Below are positions 46,296 to 58,326 of a stretch of DNA of 64,000 nt, piece by piece (position 1 is the stretch's first letter; every line of letters begins with the position of its first letter). Position numbers and translations under genes: made by a program. Under the pieces are notes generated by a model. That model had not been told where the DNA came from, ran no database searches, and was given only the letters and a program-made list of their open reading frames with translations. The DNA is from Capitulum mitella. Lineage: Eukaryota; Arthropoda; Thecostraca; Pollicipedomorpha; Pollicipedidae. The stretch is taken from contig CP099841.1 in the NCBI GenBank assembly GCA_030062745.1, forward strand, positions 7,685,001 to 7,749,000. The letters run 5' to 3'.

Positions 46296-48190
46296 CTTCA
46301 AGTGTCATTTCAGACGCCATAATACATAGACAGCCTGAAGTTTACGGCGTGCAACAAGCCTCAGATCCCGAATTGCCCCGGCCGGGGGTCGACCGCCCTA
46401 TCGCACGGCACGGGCGAGCGGCCACTGAGGTTCAGGTCTGTAGCGTGCTCCTTGATCGCCTCCACTCCGCAGCCGGCGCACCGCAGCCGGCGTTACACAA
46501 TGAGCTGCACAACGCGGTTCTGTGTTCTCCGTCCGACGTGACCACGCGCCGCGCTCAGATTCCGTTTACTCACTGCTCTCAGCCCGCACCAGGGCGTTCG
46601 GAGGGGGGGGGGGGGCAGCGGACAAAGGGGCGAAGGACAAAGCGACATGTGACTCACAAGCGCCCCTATATGGGTCGCCCTCCCAAGTATGGGCCACGGC
46701 CCGGGTAGCCGCACGACCAGTGCTGTAAGGTCATACTTTACAGGTTTACGGCGCACCCGTCGGCCGGGAAGGGACTGTGCGCTGCGGGCAGAGGAAGAGC
46801 AACAACATCCTGCTACAAGCTAACAACGTGGAAGTTTCATTCGATAAGGCACCGACCCATCCCGAAAAGAGGACTTAGTCCCCATTACCTGACATTTCCG
46901 AAAATTATTTGGAGAGGCAGAAGGTCGAACGGGATTTCAGACGATTTCCTTTTAGTCACTACTATGCGCCAAAAGTTATCATGATACTGGGTACGTCTGT
47001 GAAAAGAGTGCGTATGAGTGTGTGTGTGGGGGGGGAGGGTATGCCTCACCCCAAAATACCATGTTGTCATATTACATTATGTTATTACTATGTTGTGTTT
47101 ATGTCATGTTGGCCCCTCCCTTTACGGAATTCTGGATGTGCTTCTGCTAACCAGTAGCCCATGATCGTACCCAGCTCTGCACCTCAGCTGATACAAAGGA
47201 CGGGACATACTGGCGTTCTGCAATGGACCTGCTGCGATGGCTAAAAACTGTCACCGCTCCCACTGGAACGAAACGAACACCATTCGGCTTCTCTGGGGCT
47301 ATTTAACGAGCCACCAGTAGCTTCAGACAAAAATAATAAATATGAACATAAATATATATAAATATATAAAAAATATAAATATATAAAAAACAAAATATAT
47401 ACATGATATAAATATATATTCTCCCTTTACGTTCTGTCTCAGCCGTTTCCAAAAATCAACCCGATCCACGTATTCCTTGACGCGATAAGAAAATATGTGG
47501 AATGCTCGATTTGGATTACCTAATGATTAAGGTAAAGTCGGATAACACGACACGTACTGGGTGCTTTGTCGTTTTCAGCTGCCTCCTAATCAGAAGATAT
47601 TCTCATTCCAGATATCGATCCAATCCAATCACTTCTTGGCACATTACGGAAAATTTGTGAAATACTCTCTCTGATAAGAAAACAAAAATGGAATTCTACT
47701 GATGGATCTTGAACAAAATGTTTTTTTCAATATATTTTGTCCTAGTCAGTTGAATTCAGGTGTAAACTACGTGCTCACAAGTGTCTCAATTTCATAGCGC
47801 ACATCCAACAACATGTAATAAGGGACGTCAATTCTGACCCGACCTGTGATCTTTACCTTTCATGACATTGTAACTTTGGGTCACGTGGCACTTTGTATAG
47901 AAGATCAAAGCGCCAGGAGCGTATTGCCACGCCAATTCCATTCTCGATCTGCTTTTCATTATGAGTAGGCAACTCCGGAGAAAATTGTCACTTTTTCGTG
48001 TTTCATCTGACCTGTGACGGCACCAGGGATCCAACAGTACAAAACGTTTGTCACAGGACGGTAAGGGTCGGCGCCAGTGTTGGAAACCTGGTTTCTCTTC
48101 CTGATGTTGGAGTACAGATTTTCTTTTGGAGTATAAAATGTCATGCGTTTATGTGAGAAACATGGACTGATTAGGTGTTTTGCAAGCATA
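46296..48190. other. No gene supported
   Basis: Includes a G run at 46604-46615, a GC-rich patch at 46370-46720, and an AT-rich stretch with ATAAATATAT words at 47336-47420. No motif. Confidence 0.4.
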
Positions 48191-50796
48191 TGTGGCCAGC
48201 AGAGGCGGATCCAGTAACTCCGTTTGAGGGGGGGGGGGCAAGCCAGTTTCCTGTGTCTGCATGGTAGGTCAGCCGAGTCGATGACCGAGGGGGGGGGAGG
48301 AGGTGGAAGGTAGCTGGCCGCTGGTTCGGAGTGTACTTCAGCGGCCGAGTATGAATGGTAAGCCATCAACCAGGGGCGGGGGAAACGTTGGGCAACTTCA
48401 AACTCTGGTTGAATAGGAATACCAATGTCTTTTGGGGAGGTGGCAGATGACCATTTTAAAGCACAACATTTTTATTGGAATGTAAATTTTTTGGTGTTTC
48501 TTGACACCAGAAAACGACAGTTTTCAAACACTGGTGGGTGCTATCGATTGCCGTTTGCAGCCCAATCGGGTGATTGGTTCTTGATGGGGGGTGCGTTAAG
48601 CGTCCCTCTCCGTCAGTGGAAGGTGTCGAAATATCCCACTCAATGACGGATTAAGAACCGACTTTCGCGGTTCTGATCTAAATCAAAGCAATACCTAAAT
48701 CAGACCAATGCTAAATCAAACCAAAACCAATGAACTTCCCATTGCCAATTTACTTGCTCCCGAAAGCCCCCGGGATCTCAGATCAAATATCTGATAGTTG
48801 AAACAGTACTTGCATTTTGCTACAAAGGCTAACTGATGTAAGTTCCATTTCGATCGGAGCAGTGGGAGTTGGTCATTGGCCATTGCAGCAGAATGCAAAT
48901 AGTGCTCCAAGTACGAAGTACTTGACCTGAAGTCATGCTTCTTGTCACCACGTAAATAGCACCAGATATTTCGATTGGTGTTGGTTTTATTTCGATCAGA
49001 GCAGTGAAAGCTAGCGTTATGCCATCATAGTAGGTACATTGCAGCACACCAGTGCGTCCCAAAATGCCACATTTTCCTCGCTCCTTACCCACTACTGAGG
49101 TATGCACGACGGTTGGTTCCATGACACACTTCATAAAAAATTATTCAGTAAGCTTGCTCTGGACAAGTCGCCCTTTTCCATTCGATACAAGCAAATTTAT
49201 GTGTTGTCGGCTACAAATAAATATCGCGGACAGCGGATGAACCCTTGCGCACTATGCCGCGCTGGCGATGGCGGCAGCCATTGTTTTCTCCTGCAGTATT
49301 TTAATTGCTTTTTTATTTTGTTTTCATTTTATTATTAATGTCCAATATTTTTGCTAATCAAACTATGAAATATTTTGTTGCTATATTTTTTGATATAATA
49401 CTATTATTAAATGATTTCATATTACTATACATTGCAAATGTATATTACATTATGTTACATATATACTGATAATAACATATTATTATATATTAATAAATGT
49501 TTTTGAAAATTTTAGCACCAAACATGTTTGTTAACATGACAAATTGATAACTGCGTAAAAGTCGAATAGCAGTTTTAAAAACACACTTGAAAGAGCAGAA
49601 CACGTTTATCTTTTGCGTGCCCAGTTGCGTCCGTGCGTGTACGTATAGCTTAGGGACAGAGAGGTGAAGTGACGAATTACGGTGTAGCGTGGTGGCTGCG
49701 GCAGCTAATTTGGTGCGGTAATGAGGGATCTGGGTGCTGGTTGGGTAGGATGGAGACATTCAAATTAGGCTTTATGTTATCAGAAGACCGTAAGCCTTTA
49801 AAATAGTTGCATTTGGTTGCACCTCATCAAATGCCCGAATCATGCTTTGTAGCACAGTAGAGATTACGCTGCTCTCCCCGTCCTGGCAAGGCCGTTGTGG
49901 TCACTTCGGCGCTCGATCTTTGGGCCGTTGGTGAACTGTCAGCTGGCTATATATCGTCTACCATACAATTTTTTCATGCTCTAGACGCACGATAGAATGT
50001 CAGTCCACCAAACCAATTGTTCCCCGACAATGCACGACTGGGTGTGGCGCTCAGCATCTGTTCATTAATCCGTGTCGACTTACTGAGCACTCAGACTGCA
50101 AAGCGTGGTATGTGCACGACCGAGATGCGCCGTGATTATCGAGAATATACGCCTGGCGTGCGCCAGGACCAGTTTATCGCACGCCGGGTGCACACGGAAC
50201 AACAACATTGCGCTCCAGGGAAAACCCGGTCGTTTCGGTCCATTTGCTGTATTACAATCCAGTCTAGTGCCAGTTTTGCTTCTTCGGCTCTTTTTTTGTG
50301 GCAAAGGCTGCTTGTGACTAATCAGCTTTATATAGCCAACAAAAGAACGAAATATTAGTGATGCTCTGATATTCATTTCTGATAGAGGACGCACTGCGAT
50401 TTCACGGTTGAGTCCTGCAGGGTTATATAATATGCATACTCATAATACACAGGTTCATAAGAACAATGAATGTCTTAGACTAGGTACACAGACACGCCAT
50501 TTATCGCAACTTACCAGCTTTTGACGACTTTCTTCCAAAACATGTCTTGTAATTTATGCTACATATTCAAACGTCAAAATCCACCGGAGGAAGAAATTAT
50601 AAGGCTCATTTTTTTGTGCCAAAAGACGTCTTAACCTTCACCTGTATAGGGGGAAATGCAACCCCCTGAGATTTTCCGAAGATAAGTTGCGAATAATCTA
50701 TTTGATCTGTCTGAAACTTGGCGTACCTTTTGGGGGCATTCGTTCCACGTCTTATGGTGAAAAACTGCGTTGCCATGGTAAAGAGCTATGACCACA
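48191..50796. other. No gene supported over 2.6 kb
   Basis: CAGAGGCGGATCCAGTAACT at 48199 resembles a MITE tip, and G runs follow (48230, 48290). A very AT-rich segment runs from about 49300 to 49510. Frames at 50017-50400 are open on both strands without a motif. Confidence 0.4.
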
Positions 50797-50945
50797 GGCG
50801 CAGCCAAAGAGGGCCCGGGCCCCATCTTGGACCAGCATTTTTTGCGAAAACCATTGCGCATCGTATTCGCGGCAGGCAGTTTCGTATGATTTCATTTCCC
50901 ATTGAGCTCCGGGACCCCCTAACGAAAATCCTGGTTGCGCCCCTG
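50797..50945. mobile_element. Short MITE with GGCGCAGCCA tips
   Basis: CAGGCGCAGCCAAAGAGGGC at the left and AATCCTGGTTGCGCCCCTGG at the right are inverted matches over the outer bases. The inner segment GCGAAAACCATTGCGCATCG appears inverted in the neighbouring copy at 51190-51235. Confidence 0.6.
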
Positions 50946-51121
50946 GCTATGACGTCATAACGGGAACTATGTCAGCCGTTTTCGCGCGCCGACGCCGCCG
51001 GTGTACAACGGTCTCAGTTTTGTCTCACTGTAAGACGGCTGGAGAACACAAATAAAATAAAATTTATATCAACAGACTTAAGACTATACATAGATATAAT
51101 ACGTTTATCCTCACTCGGGAT

Positions 51122-51330
51122 TATCCAGGGCAGGGCGCAGCCAGAATTTTCTTAAGGGGGACCGAAACTTAATGTGAATTGAAATAATTGCGAAAACCGC
51201 CTGCTGGGAAGACGATGTGCATTGGTTTCCACAAAAAAATCGGGCCTAGGGGGCGGGGATCCTTCCCCTTTTGGCCTCACCTGTGATCGAGGGTGTAAAC
51301 GGAGGTCATGGGGCACGACGGGAAACATGT
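51122..51330. mobile_element. Related MITE copy, opposite orientation, one tip clear
   Basis: CAGGGCGCAGCCAGAATTTTC at the left is the common tip. GAAAACCGCCTGCTGGGAAG is the inverted counterpart of the inner part of the previous MITE. The right end is not defined. Confidence 0.45.
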
Positions 51331-51660
51331 TACTTTTTATCTTTGGGAATCCCATGGGGAATAGGTATCGAAAAACAGCCTATATATTCGGATTGCATGA
51401 GGTGCAAGGAGTCGAATGATGTAAATTTGGTGCAATTTATGTTTTATTTCATCAAAGAAGGGCGCAATCCAGCGAACGCCTAACGCTTGCTCCGACGGAC
51501 AGAGCAGCGTCCGCCGCGTAAGTCTGCAATATCACGACGTGCCTGAAATTAGATTTTGAGCTCGTGGATATCAGCTCGAAAAACGCTTTTAAGACATCAA
51601 AATGATGAATTTTAACTCATCCGAAGTCATTCTAGGTCATTGGTTTCAGACAAACTTTGA

Positions 51661-51696
51661 TAACCTAAGATGACCTCGGATGACCTAAGATGACCT
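51661..51696 (-). promoter_or_regulatory. Four nuclear-receptor half-sites as a DR4 ladder
   Basis: TAACCT, TGACCT, TGACCT and TGACCT start at 51661, 51671, 51681 and 51691, each followed by a 4-base spacer (AAGA, CGGA, AAGA). Read on the minus strand this is AGGTCA repeated directly with spacing of four (DR4), three times in phase at one helical turn. A further AGGTCA on the plus strand lies at 51634-51639. It lies about 950 bases upstream of the zinc-finger coding start. Confidence 0.5.
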
Positions 51697-52646
51697 TTAT
51701 ATGCTTTTGACAATAGTGCTTGTATCTGAGGTGATAAATTTGACTTCAGCATGTATTATCTTCAGAAATGCTTCTGCAGCTCCGAGAACGCATTTAAGCC
51801 GACGACCCCGCTTGACAAGGATTGACCTAGCATGGCAAGGATCGGACTCCATAGGTAGAATACAATCATGTAGGGTACAGATAGACTCATAATTGATTAA
51901 TGAACACCATGATATCTGTTTGGTTTCATCATCCTGTATTCTTTGGCGTTCATTTACGCTTAAGCTCGAAAGAGCACCACTTTCTGCCAATTTTGGGTCT
52001 TTGACCCGACCTGGAAGATCATCTGTTGACTTGAGACCTGAAAACGAGAAGCCAATCGCGAGATCTCGTCACGCACAGCACGCTGGTTTATTTCTGCCAC
52101 GCTGTAGGACGAACGGTGTGGAAAGTGTAGAAATGGCCAGGGGGATCGTACCAACCCCCTCCCGCTATACGTCCGGGTTATCCAGAACGCCGTGTACGGT
52201 CGAGTGTTAGATGACTTAATCAGCACGAGCTTCAACAGATTTGTAGGTTGACATAGCTTTCCAGTAAGGAATGTTCGAATATGGTGGTAATTTGGAAACT
52301 ATTGAATGCGACAGTTCTGTCGCAGATCTCTTCTTCGCGCTTTGATTCCTACTGTGGAATTATTTTTCTCCTTCAGTGAATTTTTTTAATCAGTGATTTT
52401 CTCAAAGCAGTTTTTAGCGATGGCGCATGCCGTGCAACGCCTGAAAAGCACGCAGTGCCAAAACCTGCCACGGCTTGCAGTCTGGCTGAGCACGAGGTTA
52501 GATGAAACATGACGAATTTCCCAGTTGGTTTATAAAAATACTATACAAAACAACGGTGCTTTTTGACCAGGGGCATAACACAACATTCGGGGGTGACATG
52601 GAATTCCGTTTCATGGTTCCAGGTGTCAGTTTTGGAGAACTTCACT
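51697..52646. other. Upstream region of the zinc-finger gene
   Basis: No exon is certain. TTTTCTCAAAGCAG at 52389-52411 and TTCCAG at 52617-52622 are possible 3' splice sites leading into the coding exon. Confidence 0.35.
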
Positions 52647-54848
52647 ATGAGTACCGATGTCGAGAACACCACGGAAGTGCAGACTCAGACCGGCGCCTCT
52701 GGTGACACCGCTTTGCTCCCGACGCCTCATGTGCTGCGCTTCAAGCGCTCGAGCGCGGCTCGGAGCCAGCGCTCGCTGGTAATGGAGCTGTACACGCCGT
52801 CGGAGGAGAGCCCGCTGGCCCTGCATTCGAGCGACCCTGGTTCCGTCCGGACACCGTCCTCTGCCACGTGCAGCGCCGCCTCATCGGCGACCGGGGCGGC
52901 GCCGAGCGCACCCGATTGCGATTCGACCGGCAGCCCGTGCCTGACGGCGGCCGGCGGCCAGCTGCCGTGGTGTCCGTCCGAGACGTCCGGCTCGCCGTGC
53001 CTCTGCCACGCGGACGTCGTTCACCTGCCGCTGGGCTGCGACGTGGCCGACGCCGTCTCGGCCATGCTGCGGCTGGGGCCGGCGCCGGCGGCGGACGGGT
53101 CGACGCCCTGTCAACCAGCTGGCTCTCCGGCGGGGCTGCCGCTGGACCAGGCCATGCTGAGCGTGGGTCCGGCGCTGGCGCCGGCGGCCGCCCCGCTGAT
53201 GCTGCACGCCGCCGTGCTGACGCCCAGCCTGAGTGACCCGTTGTCGTTTGTGTCTCCGCTGCTCGGCTCCGAGGTGCTTTCCGAGGCGGAGATCCCACTG
53301 CAGGATGAGCATGTCATCGCGGACGACGACGCCGGCGGCCCCGACCTGCCGGAGGACCTGTTCCCCAGCCCCGGCAGCTCGTGGCGCAGCGGCTCATCCC
53401 AGCCTGGAAATGACAGCGGGAACGAAAACAGCATTCAGCAAACGAGCGACTTGTCCCTTACGGCCGACCTGGATCAGCTGCTGTGCTGCGATGCGCCAGT
53501 CGGGGATTACCAGGTGGCCTCGGGTTACAGATGCTACTTCTCCAAGGCATATGATAAGCAATCAGTGCACTCCAACCTATTGAATGTGCAAATTCTGCCC
53601 GCCGACCCGTCAGAGGCGGTGCACCGCTCTGGCGTCTGGCCATCTGAGGAGCGTGGCGTGCCTGAGAGCAAGGCCAGTGTGGCCATCCAGCGGCTCATCA
53701 GCTCCGTGGTACCGCCGATCAGCGCCGACCTGGTCCGGCCTGAGCTCTGCCTGGACGGTGACTCAGCGACGCTGGCCGACCGCGTCGTCTGTCCTGCCAC
53801 GCTCGACGACGCGCCGGTGTCTGCGACCGCCGGCCCGGCGGCTCCGTCCGACCCACTCCGGCGCGCGCCGCCGGCGGAGGACGCCGGTCGCCTCGCAGAC
53901 TGTGACGTCCTGTTCACGCCGTGCGCGGGCCGTGCAGAGGACGACCTGGACGCGTTCACGCTCTCGGAGGAGTCTGTGGTGTTCTTGAATGAGATTGACA
54001 TGATGGACACGTCAGAGGTGGAAGTTCCGCCGGAGGAGGCCGACCCGGTATCGGCCGGCGGTCGCCGCGGTCGCCGCGGTCGCGGCCGGCGCCCCGCTGC
54101 CGGTCGCGGCCACTGGACTGTCCGGCGCGAGGTCGAAGACAGCGGGGTCGGCCGTCGCGGCAGGAGACGTGGCCGCGGTCGGAGACCAGGGCGGGCTGTG
54201 GTCGTCCCGGGGGATCCCCCGGACGGCTGCAGCGAGACAGACCGGGGCGGCCAGCGGCGGCGCGGCCAGCCGCGCAGCTCGGTTTTCGTCACTGGGCGAG
54301 GTCACCCGGACTCGTGGGCTGGCCGGGAAGCGGCGCCCTGCCCTGCCTCGCTCGACTCTCCGCCGCCGGCGGACGGCGCGGGCGACGCCGAGCCGGCCGT
54401 GCCGTGCCGCCACTTCCGTAAGGTGGTGGTCGGCCTGGCCGACCTGGGGCCAGAGCCGCTGGCGCCGACCCAGAAGTACGACCTGTGGCGCCGGCTGAGC
54501 GGTATGGCCGTGATGCACGACCTCTGCCACTGTCTGGACCTCAGCTACAGCGTGGTGACGGCCGCCGACGGCCGCGCCGGCTACCGGTGCAACATCTGCC
54601 GCAAGGAATTCGCGCTGCATTCAAGTGTTCGCCGCCACCACCGCATGGTACACGACGACGAGCGGCGCTACAGCTGTGCTGAGTGTGGCGCCAACTATTT
54701 CCAGCTGTCAGACCTGAAGCGCCACCTGCTGGCGTCGCACACCCAGCTGAAGCCGTTCGCGTGCGAGCTGTGCGGCGACAGGTTCTCCCGGCCGGCCGAA
54801 TACAGGAAGCACGCCAATATGCACTGGCGCGGCGGCTTCGTCCGCTGA
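52647..54848 (+). CDS. C2H2 zinc-finger protein, three C-terminal fingers
   Basis: The 733-residue frame has strong GC-rich codon bias. The first in-frame ATG is at 52647 (MSTDVENTTEVQ); no ATG precedes it in frame. Residues 1-460 are Ser/Pro/Ala/Asp-rich and probably disordered, with acidic patches as in activation regions. Residues about 470-515 are Arg/Gly-rich (GRRGRRGRGRRPAAGRG) and repeat after a short gap. Three C2H2 fingers follow, starting at C648 (CNICRKEF), C677 (CAECGANY) and C706 (CELCGDRF), with X12 spacing and H-X3/4-H. The last linker (LKPF) resembles TGEKPF. It is most likely a nuclear DNA-binding regulator. Three fingers with the last ending near the C-terminus allow sequence-specific binding, but I do not recognise an orthologue. 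A non-coding upstream exon is likely. It lies about 1.25 kb before exon 1 of the next gene, same strand. Confidence 0.88.
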   Translation: MSTDVENTTEVQTQTGASGDTALLPTPHVLRFKRSSAARSQRSLVMELYTPSEESPLALHSSDPGSVRTPSSATCSAASSATGAAPSAPDCDSTGSPCLTAAGGQLPWCPSETSGSPCLCHADVVHLPLGCDVADAVSAMLRLGPAPAADGSTPCQPAGSPAGLPLDQAMLSVGPALAPAAAPLMLHAAVLTPSLSDPLSFVSPLLGSEVLSEAEIPLQDEHVIADDDAGGPDLPEDLFPSPGSSWRSGSSQPGNDSGNENSIQQTSDLSLTADLDQLLCCDAPVGDYQVASGYRCYFSKAYDKQSVHSNLLNVQILPADPSEAVHRSGVWPSEERGVPESKASVAIQRLISSVVPPISADLVRPELCLDGDSATLADRVVCPATLDDAPVSATAGPAAPSDPLRRAPPAEDAGRLADCDVLFTPCAGRAEDDLDAFTLSEESVVFLNEIDMMDTSEVEVPPEEADPVSAGGRRGRRGRGRRPAAGRGHWTVRREVEDSGVGRRGRRRGRGRRPGRAVVVPGDPPDGCSETDRGGQRRRGQPRSSVFVTGRGHPDSWAGREAAPCPASLDSPPPADGAGDAEPAVPCRHFRKVVVGLADLGPEPLAPTQKYDLWRRLSGMAVMHDLCHCLDLSYSVVTAADGRAGYRCNICRKEFALHSSVRRHHRMVHDDERRYSCAECGANYFQLSDLKRHLLASHTQLKPFACELCGDRFSRPAEYRKHANMHWRGGFVR

Positions 54849-55524
54849 GGCCGTCGCGCTTCGGCGGCCAGCCGCGAGCGTTTTGAACACCAGCACCCGT
54901 CCTCGCGGAAATTTTACGACACTTCGCAGACTTTTTTACTTCTGGACGACCCATGCGACCTCATCTGCCGGCTCTCCGGTCCATCTGATTGTCGACTCCC
55001 GGCGAGTCGTCATTCTCCCATAATCATTCTAACCACGAGCACCGAGAGGCTTAACATTTTATAGCTGTATTGTCACATCGAGGTTTCTGATCTTTCCCAT
55101 GAAATATGGAGGCATTCAAGCCGCAGCAAGACAGCGATGTACTTGTTAAAACCTTTCAATTTTAGCGTTCCTACCATGATGTAATTTAAATATACGGGAA
55201 TCGGACAACCGGATGTATCTTCTACCATCATGGCGAGCGGATACTGACATGGCTTGAACTGTGCAGCTCTTGTAATTGTAGCTGAATCGCACTTAAGCGA
55301 TCCTTGTTCCGGACGAACTTTACAGCGCATCCTACTTCACGTCCTCGCTGTGCGTGCTGTGTTTACTGTACTCGATAATCCAGGACTGAAGTGTTATCAA
55401 GCACACGAAACTACAGTCATTAATCTCGTGGACATCAAGATAGAGGTGCTCATGTGATAGTTTCCTTGGGAATCTCATTGGAGTAAACACCGTGAACAGA
55501 ATGGCGGTTGTTGGTTAAACCCGC

Positions 55525-55530
55525 AATAAA
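55525..55530 (+). terminator. Possible polyadenylation signal of the zinc-finger gene
   Basis: AATAAA about 680 bases after the stop codon, the first clear signal downstream. Confidence 0.4.
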
Positions 55531-56101
55531 TGTGACCGAATTCCTTCATTGCTGGTGAAGTCCGCCTACATACCAGCAAAAGACGTCTTCTTGCATGAAG
55601 TCATTTACGGCTCGGGCTCAGCTGGGTGTCCTGCCCACAGAACTTCACAATGACATTCCAAACGTCAAACCACCCTAACTAGCCGTCTTGAATCACGCGA
55701 AGGCTTCTGCAACGCCCGCAGGCCGTGCAGATACAATGCAAAACGCTGCATGTGCAAAGCGAGCACGTGCCTCTGTCCAATGAGTAAACAAAAGCGAGCT
55801 CGCGCTCATGACCTATGGGTTCACCTTGACTGCCGGGAGGCACCCGTGGCCGCCTGTTTCCAAGCGCTGCCCGCGCCCGTTCCTGAGCACGTGGAAACAG
55901 AGACCGCTCCCGGCGGCGGCGCGGCGCGGTCGTGCCGCCGCGCGCCCCACCGAAGGCTAGTTCGTGCCGGCCGGACTGCCGCGCGGACTGCGCGCGCCGG
56001 CGGCGGTCACGGTCACGGAGACCCGATGACCCGGCCGGCGGCTATACCCGGCCGGTGGCGACGGCGGGTCGCACTGCCGCGCCGGCCGCCACGTCGCCGC
56101 C
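55531..56101. other. Intergenic DNA and GC-rich promoter region
   Basis: GC content rises steeply from 55840 towards exon 1. GGCTATACCC at 56040 is a weak TATA-like word about 60 bases before the ATG. The frame 55750-56280 crosses this promoter and is not taken as coding. Confidence 0.4.
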
Positions 56102-56275
56102 ATGGCTCCTCAGCGGCGTCCGGCCGTGGCGCTGGCGTACGCGGCGCTGGCTGTGAGCGCGCTGAGCGCCGCGCAGAACCACTTCCAGGAGAGGATCCTG
56201 CAGCACCAGCCGAGGCGCTTCAACCGGTCCGGTCCCGGCGCCGCCGAGCAGGACGTCTTCTCGAGCGAGGACGAG
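56102..56275 (+). CDS. Exon 1 of candidate TNF-like ligand: signal anchor
   Basis: ATG in a good context (CGCCGCCATGG) starts a 58-residue exon. MAPQRR is followed by a hydrophobic segment (residues 7-24, AVALAYAALAVSALSAA) and then QNHFQERILQ. With only six residues before it, the segment could be a cleaved signal or a type II membrane anchor. N41 is a glycosylation sequon (NRS). The exon ends GAG|GTTAGC at 56275/56276 in phase 0, an acceptable but not ideal donor. The pairing with exon 2 rests on matching phase, composition and order. Confidence 0.6.
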
Positions 56276-57143
56276 GTTAGCCGCGGAGCTGAGGGTCCAG
56301 GCCGCTGCGGCGGGGGGTTGCCCCACTCCGCTCGGCTACAGCCGTCGCTGTCCGGCTGGTGGACCTACCGCGCGGCCCGTTATTCGAATCGGTTCGCAGG
56401 AGACTGGCGATTTACAGGACTGGCGGAACTGATATCAAGGACTGGTATGCCGTTCTGAGCGCAACTTCGGCTGGCGCGAGTCAGACAGATCGCTTGTTTA
56501 ATCATCATCGCCCAACTTAAATATTTCTGTGGTACCGAAAATACCTTAGGTTCATCAGATAAAGCTTTTATTGGTATGACAAGCAGAAGCGCAGCACGCC
56601 GTTCTGCAAGTGTTTCCACCAGTACTCATGCCGTGCTTGAAGGCACGTGAGCCCACTGCCCGTGCTGCGCGCCCCGGATTGTTTACTACCGCCGTGGTTG
56701 GTCACCCTGCTGACTGCTTCCGTCCTGCTTCACCTGGGGCCTCCTTTGGTGGCTGCTCTGGAGTTTCCGCTGTCGGAAGACTGGGCGCGGAGCTGTCCAG
56801 GGGCAGCTGAGGCATCTGTCAGGCTCTTGGGAAGGTCGAGAACTAATCGGAACGTAAAATGTCAATGAGAGTCGATTGGCAGAGAAAACCAGAGGTTTTG
56901 CCCGTTTATGAGATGAAATGACATCACAACCATGCCCCCCTTATGAGATGTTCATGACTGCAGCGCAGAGAACAAATGATATGACGTGAAATCCCTGGCG
57001 AATCCTTCCACGATAGCCAGAACCCGATTCTTTGTGGTTTCCAGGTAAGCGTGTCACGAGGTTGAATCGTTTGACAAAACAGTATGTTCGCATTTGAAAA
57101 CGTCGTCTCGATTAGCGCTGAAGCAATTTGAACCGATACTCAG

Positions 57144-57522
57144 CAGGAGTGCCGTTTTGTGTAAATGATTGGGAGGGCCAAGCCCAGGGCCCGGCAAGGT
57201 CACCCCTCCCCCCATCTCAAATGTGTGTTTCTTATCGGAATTAACCCACTTTATTTTGACCAAGGCAAATTTATAAGCTCTTTTACTATTTATCAAACAA
57301 AATGGTGTATGTATCCTTATCTTTATAAGGATATATATATATATATATATAGTATGTATTCTCCTATCTTTATAAACATATATATATATATATATTCTCT
57401 TATCTTTAAAAGCATATATATATATGCTTGTAAAGTTAAGGATACATACACTATTTTGTTTGATAAATAGTTAGAGCTTATAAATTTGCCTTGGTCAAAA
57501 TAAAGTGGGTTAATTCCGATAG

Positions 57523-57598
<76 letters not shown>

Positions 57599-58151
57599 GG
57601 AGAGAGAGAGAGAGAGATAGATAACAAGATAATTAGATAGATGAATGTATATAGAGCTAGATATGCACGATATGGATATACCTGCACTCTCAGTCTGTTG
57701 CATGAAACCCATGATTCTTGCTTATATCCTTTATTCCAAAGGCGTTTTTCACATGAGAACATACAGTTGTAATTTAAGATTTGTTTTTTAACAAAAGAAG
57801 TTGGCAAGGCCCAGAGGAACACTGACATGGCTGAAATCAACATTGGTAGGCCTACCACTATCAGACCAGGCCACTACCAGACCTATGAAACCGACCCCAC
57901 TGAACACTTTGTCCGTTTCATCACGAAATCTGCCACTATTTCTTTTCTAAATGGTTTAGATCACTTTATGCATTCGTGTGTACTTTCTGCCTATCTCTCA
58001 TCTATTGCAGCCATTCTTTTCGTTGTTATTGTCTATTTCCCTTGATAAAATCAGCAGAAGATGTTGGAGGCCCAAACTAACATGGGATGGCGCAAATCAA
58101 CATGGGGAGGGGGCCAGGGCCCTCACAAAAGAAAAGAAATCGACACCCCTG
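57144..58151 (+). mobile_element. hAT-like non-autonomous element in intron 1
   Basis: CAGGAGTGCCGTTTTGTG at the left and AAATCGACACCCCTG at the right, flanked by ATACTCAG (57136-57143) and ATAGTCAG (58152-58159), an 8-bp duplication with one change. Internal landmarks match 41226-41659. Inside, 57230-57325 reappears inverted at 57430-57525 with TA runs between and after, making a large hairpin. No transposase. The right end lies about 175 bases from exon 2. Confidence 0.8.
57525..57616. repeat. (AT)n then (GA)n microsatellite
   Basis: About 70 bases of AT dinucleotides followed by GAGAGA, inside the hAT-like element. Shorter AT runs lie at 57330-57351 and 57379-57394. Confidence 0.95.
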
Positions 58152-58326
58152 ATAGTCAGTGTGATCTTACTGTGCCCGTGCCATTTCGCCTTGGCCCTGC
58201 TGCTTGCCTGCACGGAATCAGCATCCCCAGCCGCGGCCGAGCTACGATCCTCCGCCTATCCCGTGCCTCGACACTGCCCCGTGCCACCTCTCGCGCTGCG
58301 CCGTGACACGGCCTGGTCCCCGGCAG

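Noticed and set aside
46127-46708. 193-residue frame with basic C-terminus
   Set aside because: Its first part is one unit of a diverged 163-bp tandem repeat and the rest is low-complexity GC-rich DNA with a G run.
52563-52646. Longer N-terminus for the zinc-finger protein
   Set aside because: There is no ATG in this part; the frame opens at TTG. A 3' splice site lies at 52622, so this is probably intron or 5' UTR.
57323-57858. Isoleucine/tyrosine-rich frames
   Set aside because: They are translations of the TA microsatellite inside the hAT-like element.
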